From: a bacterium
GTDB lineage: Bacteria > Verrucomicrobiota > Verrucomicrobiia > Limisphaerales > UBA11358
Direction of reading: 5' to 3'
Length of the DNA stretch: 34,200 nt
NCBI GenBank assembly: GCA_021780375.1
Contig: JAJXYT010000129.1
Location: 1 to 34,200, forward strand
Position numbers and translations under genes: made by a program. Positions 32,989 through 34,200 of this stretch are shown here, piece after piece. The stretch's first letter is position 1; every line of letters begins with the position of its first letter. The notes under the pieces are model-generated. The model was given only the letters and a program-made list of their open reading frames with translations. It was not told the DNA's origin and made no database searches.

Positions 32989-33225
32989 GATCATGAGATG
33001 CTTTGTGGAATACAGCAATTATGTGGTGGCGGCGAATCCCCGTTGCTGGAGATTCTCAGGCGATTTGGGTCCAATCCCGACCACGACGAGGCGTCGCCAC
33101 CACCGTTTGGCCATCTTTTCCCCAAAGCAGCTATGAGAATCAAGTGTCGTGGGATCCTGCATCGTCGCATCAGTGTATGCTTATGCTGGAGCGGGCATTG
33201 GGCCGCCTTGTATTGGCGAAGGCGG
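32989..33225. other. Gene-free stretch before the second pseudopilin
   Basis: About 240 bases with no supported gene; listed ORFs are short and conflicting. It separates the MITE-like element from palindrome copy 3. Confidence 0.4.
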
Positions 33226-33245
33226 TATCCCCGAAAGCGGGGATA
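33226..33245. promoter_or_regulatory. 18-bp palindrome, copy 3 (upstream of the second pseudopilin)
   Basis: TATCCCCGAAAGCGGGGATA, 8-bp perfect arms with a 4-base loop (AAAG); the core ATCCCCGAAAGCGGGGAT differs from copy 2 in one base. It ends 71 bases before the start at 33317, again close to the 73-76 of the other copies. Confidence 0.65.
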
Positions 33246-33316
33246 GTGACGCAGCCGCAAAACCGGTAGAATTGCGTAATTACCAAAATACCAAACCACA
33301 AACACAATTATTGAAT

Positions 33317-34200
33317 ATGCTCGCCGAGAAAAGGATTCCCAGGAAAGCCGGGTTTACGCTCATTGAGCTTCTGGTGGTGATTGCCATTATCGCCATTCTG
33401 GCCGCCATGCTTTTGCCAGCCTTGTCCAAAGCCAAGCAAAAGGCGCAGGCCCTGTCTGGACTCAGCAACATGCGTCAGTTGCAGATCGGCAGTATGCTTT
33501 ATGCAAATGACAACTTGGATGCTTTTCCTGGCCAGTGGCCTATTGCAGGCGGGTATTCCCCTGCTGGGGGAAACGGATATCCTAATTGGGTTGCAGGGAG
33601 CATGGGAAGCGGTCTCACTGGGAGCGCCGATGGCCCGAGGGGATGCTCGACCAATGCCAATTTTCTGGGAGTGAATGGAGACACCTTTACAGCCAATGGA
33701 ACAACAATAACACTGGCTGGCTCCATCGGGGAGTATGTCAAGAACGGGAGAGTCTACAGGGATCCTGCGGATACTTCCATAGATAAAACCTGGCATGTGA
33801 CTCGAGTGCGGTCGTGCTCTGCGAATATGTATGTTGGATTGACTACGCAGGAAGAACAATCTTCAACAATCAATTATGGGTTTGGCATTGATAAGCGATT
33901 CAGGTGTTTTCCGAAATACTCTGATCTTGGTCCTGGTGGATTCGGTCCGGCGGAGTGCTTTGAGTTTCTCAATGAGAATCCGCTCACGCTCAATGATGGA
34001 TGGTTTGAATACGTTGCTGCCGGTAACAGTGTTAATGACTATCCAGCGCCGAGCCAAGAGGGGGGCACTGCCTTTTCCTACTGCGACGGCCACGCCGCGA
34101 TTCATCAATGGCATGACACATTTGTCAATTATAATCCCTACCATGGGGGAGATCAGGATCCGAAATGGCTCGCCCAGCATGGAACTGTGGTAAATAGATG
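33317..34200 (+). CDS. Second type II secretion-like pseudopilin, cut by window end
   Basis: This gene is missing from the ORF track because it has no stop within the window. From ATG 33317 the frame is open to the end (294 full codons). The leader is '[20 protein letters not shown]' with the prepilin site G|FTLIE, then '[15 protein letters not shown]'. The distal part has '[20 protein letters not shown]', the equivalent of the H-X9-DG motif, with Gln rather than His at the first position. It is a paralogue of the 30443-31297 product, with a longer middle region including '[20 protein letters not shown]'. The A-rich leader (CCAAACCACAAACACAATTA) has no ribosome-binding sequence. Role as for the first copy: surface or secretion pseudopilin, function unknown. 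Confidence 0.92.
   Translation, partial: MLAEKRIPRKAGFTLIELLVVIAIIAILAAMLLPALSKAKQKAQALSGLSNMRQLQIGSMLYANDNLDAFPGQWPIAGGYSPAGGNGYPNWVAGSMGSGLTGSADGPRGCSTNANFLGVNGDTFTANGTTITLAGSIGEYVKNGRVYRDPADTSIDKTWHVTRVRSCSANMYVGLTTQEEQSSTINYGFGIDKRFRCFPKYSDLGPGGFGPAECFEFLNENPLTLNDGWFEYVAAGNSVNDYPAPSQEGGTAFSYCDGHAAIHQWHDTFVNYNPYHGGDQDPKWLAQHGTVVNR

Overview
The window looks like a chromosomal segment of a verrucomicrobial bacterium, probably from the Pedosphaera/Limisphaerales side of the phylum. The strongest clue is a 51-residue small basic protein at 18.8-18.9 kb that matches the family I know from Verrucomicrobia and Chlamydiae (TIGR04137). Supporting clues are pseudopilins with the [24 protein letters not shown] leader and an H-X9-DG motif next to secreted glycoside hydrolases, and many hairpin-forming intergenic repeats. 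The DNA is GC-rich up to about 24 kb and visibly less so after that. No tRNA, rRNA or CRISPR array was seen.

Layout. 0-2.2 kb: 3' part of a TolC/NodT efflux protein, then thiM-thiE (thiamine salvage and synthesis). 2.2-5.0 kb: a decaying metal locus with a gutted heavy-metal P-type ATPase, an intact nikR, a nickel ECF permease gene (nikM) broken by a one-base frameshift, a NikR-type operator, and a truncated nikQ; no nikO ATPase is left. 5.0-8.0 kb: a CxxC carboxymuconolactone-decarboxylase-like protein, a membrane-thioredoxin fusion, a double universal stress protein and a TauE/SafE transporter. 8.2-10.0 kb: a graveyard with two toxin-antitoxin pairs whose antitoxins are intact and toxins broken, a group II intron-like hairpin and a domain remnant. 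10-19.5 kb, nearly all on the minus strand: purB, a rhomboid protease, lolD and a LolC/E-type permease, a membrane protein, a DUF6941-like protein, rluB-like, an SH3 protein, folD, the small basic protein and a CheY-like regulator. 19.8-24.1 kb: a zinc alcohol dehydrogenase with a repeat inserted in frame, an S10 carboxypeptidase, a secreted protein and a shortened YjbQ.

24.3-34.2 kb is a polysaccharide-degradation-like block: a 1223-residue secreted GH2 enzyme, a GH71/99-like enzyme with an autotransporter-like beta-strand-repeat N-terminus, a paralogue of that N-terminus joined to an Ig-like domain, and two H-X9-DG-type pseudopilins. The second pseudopilin runs off the window and is absent from the supplied ORF track. 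The most interesting observation is an 18-bp palindrome, consensus ATCCCCRAAARCGGGGAT, found three times and only in this block, each time 71-76 bp before a start codon (GH2, beta-repeat/Ig protein, second pseudopilin). The middle copy also lies 27 bp before the divergent pseudopilin-GH71 gene pair. I infer an undescribed operator that ties these secreted carbohydrate-active and pilin-like genes into one regulon.
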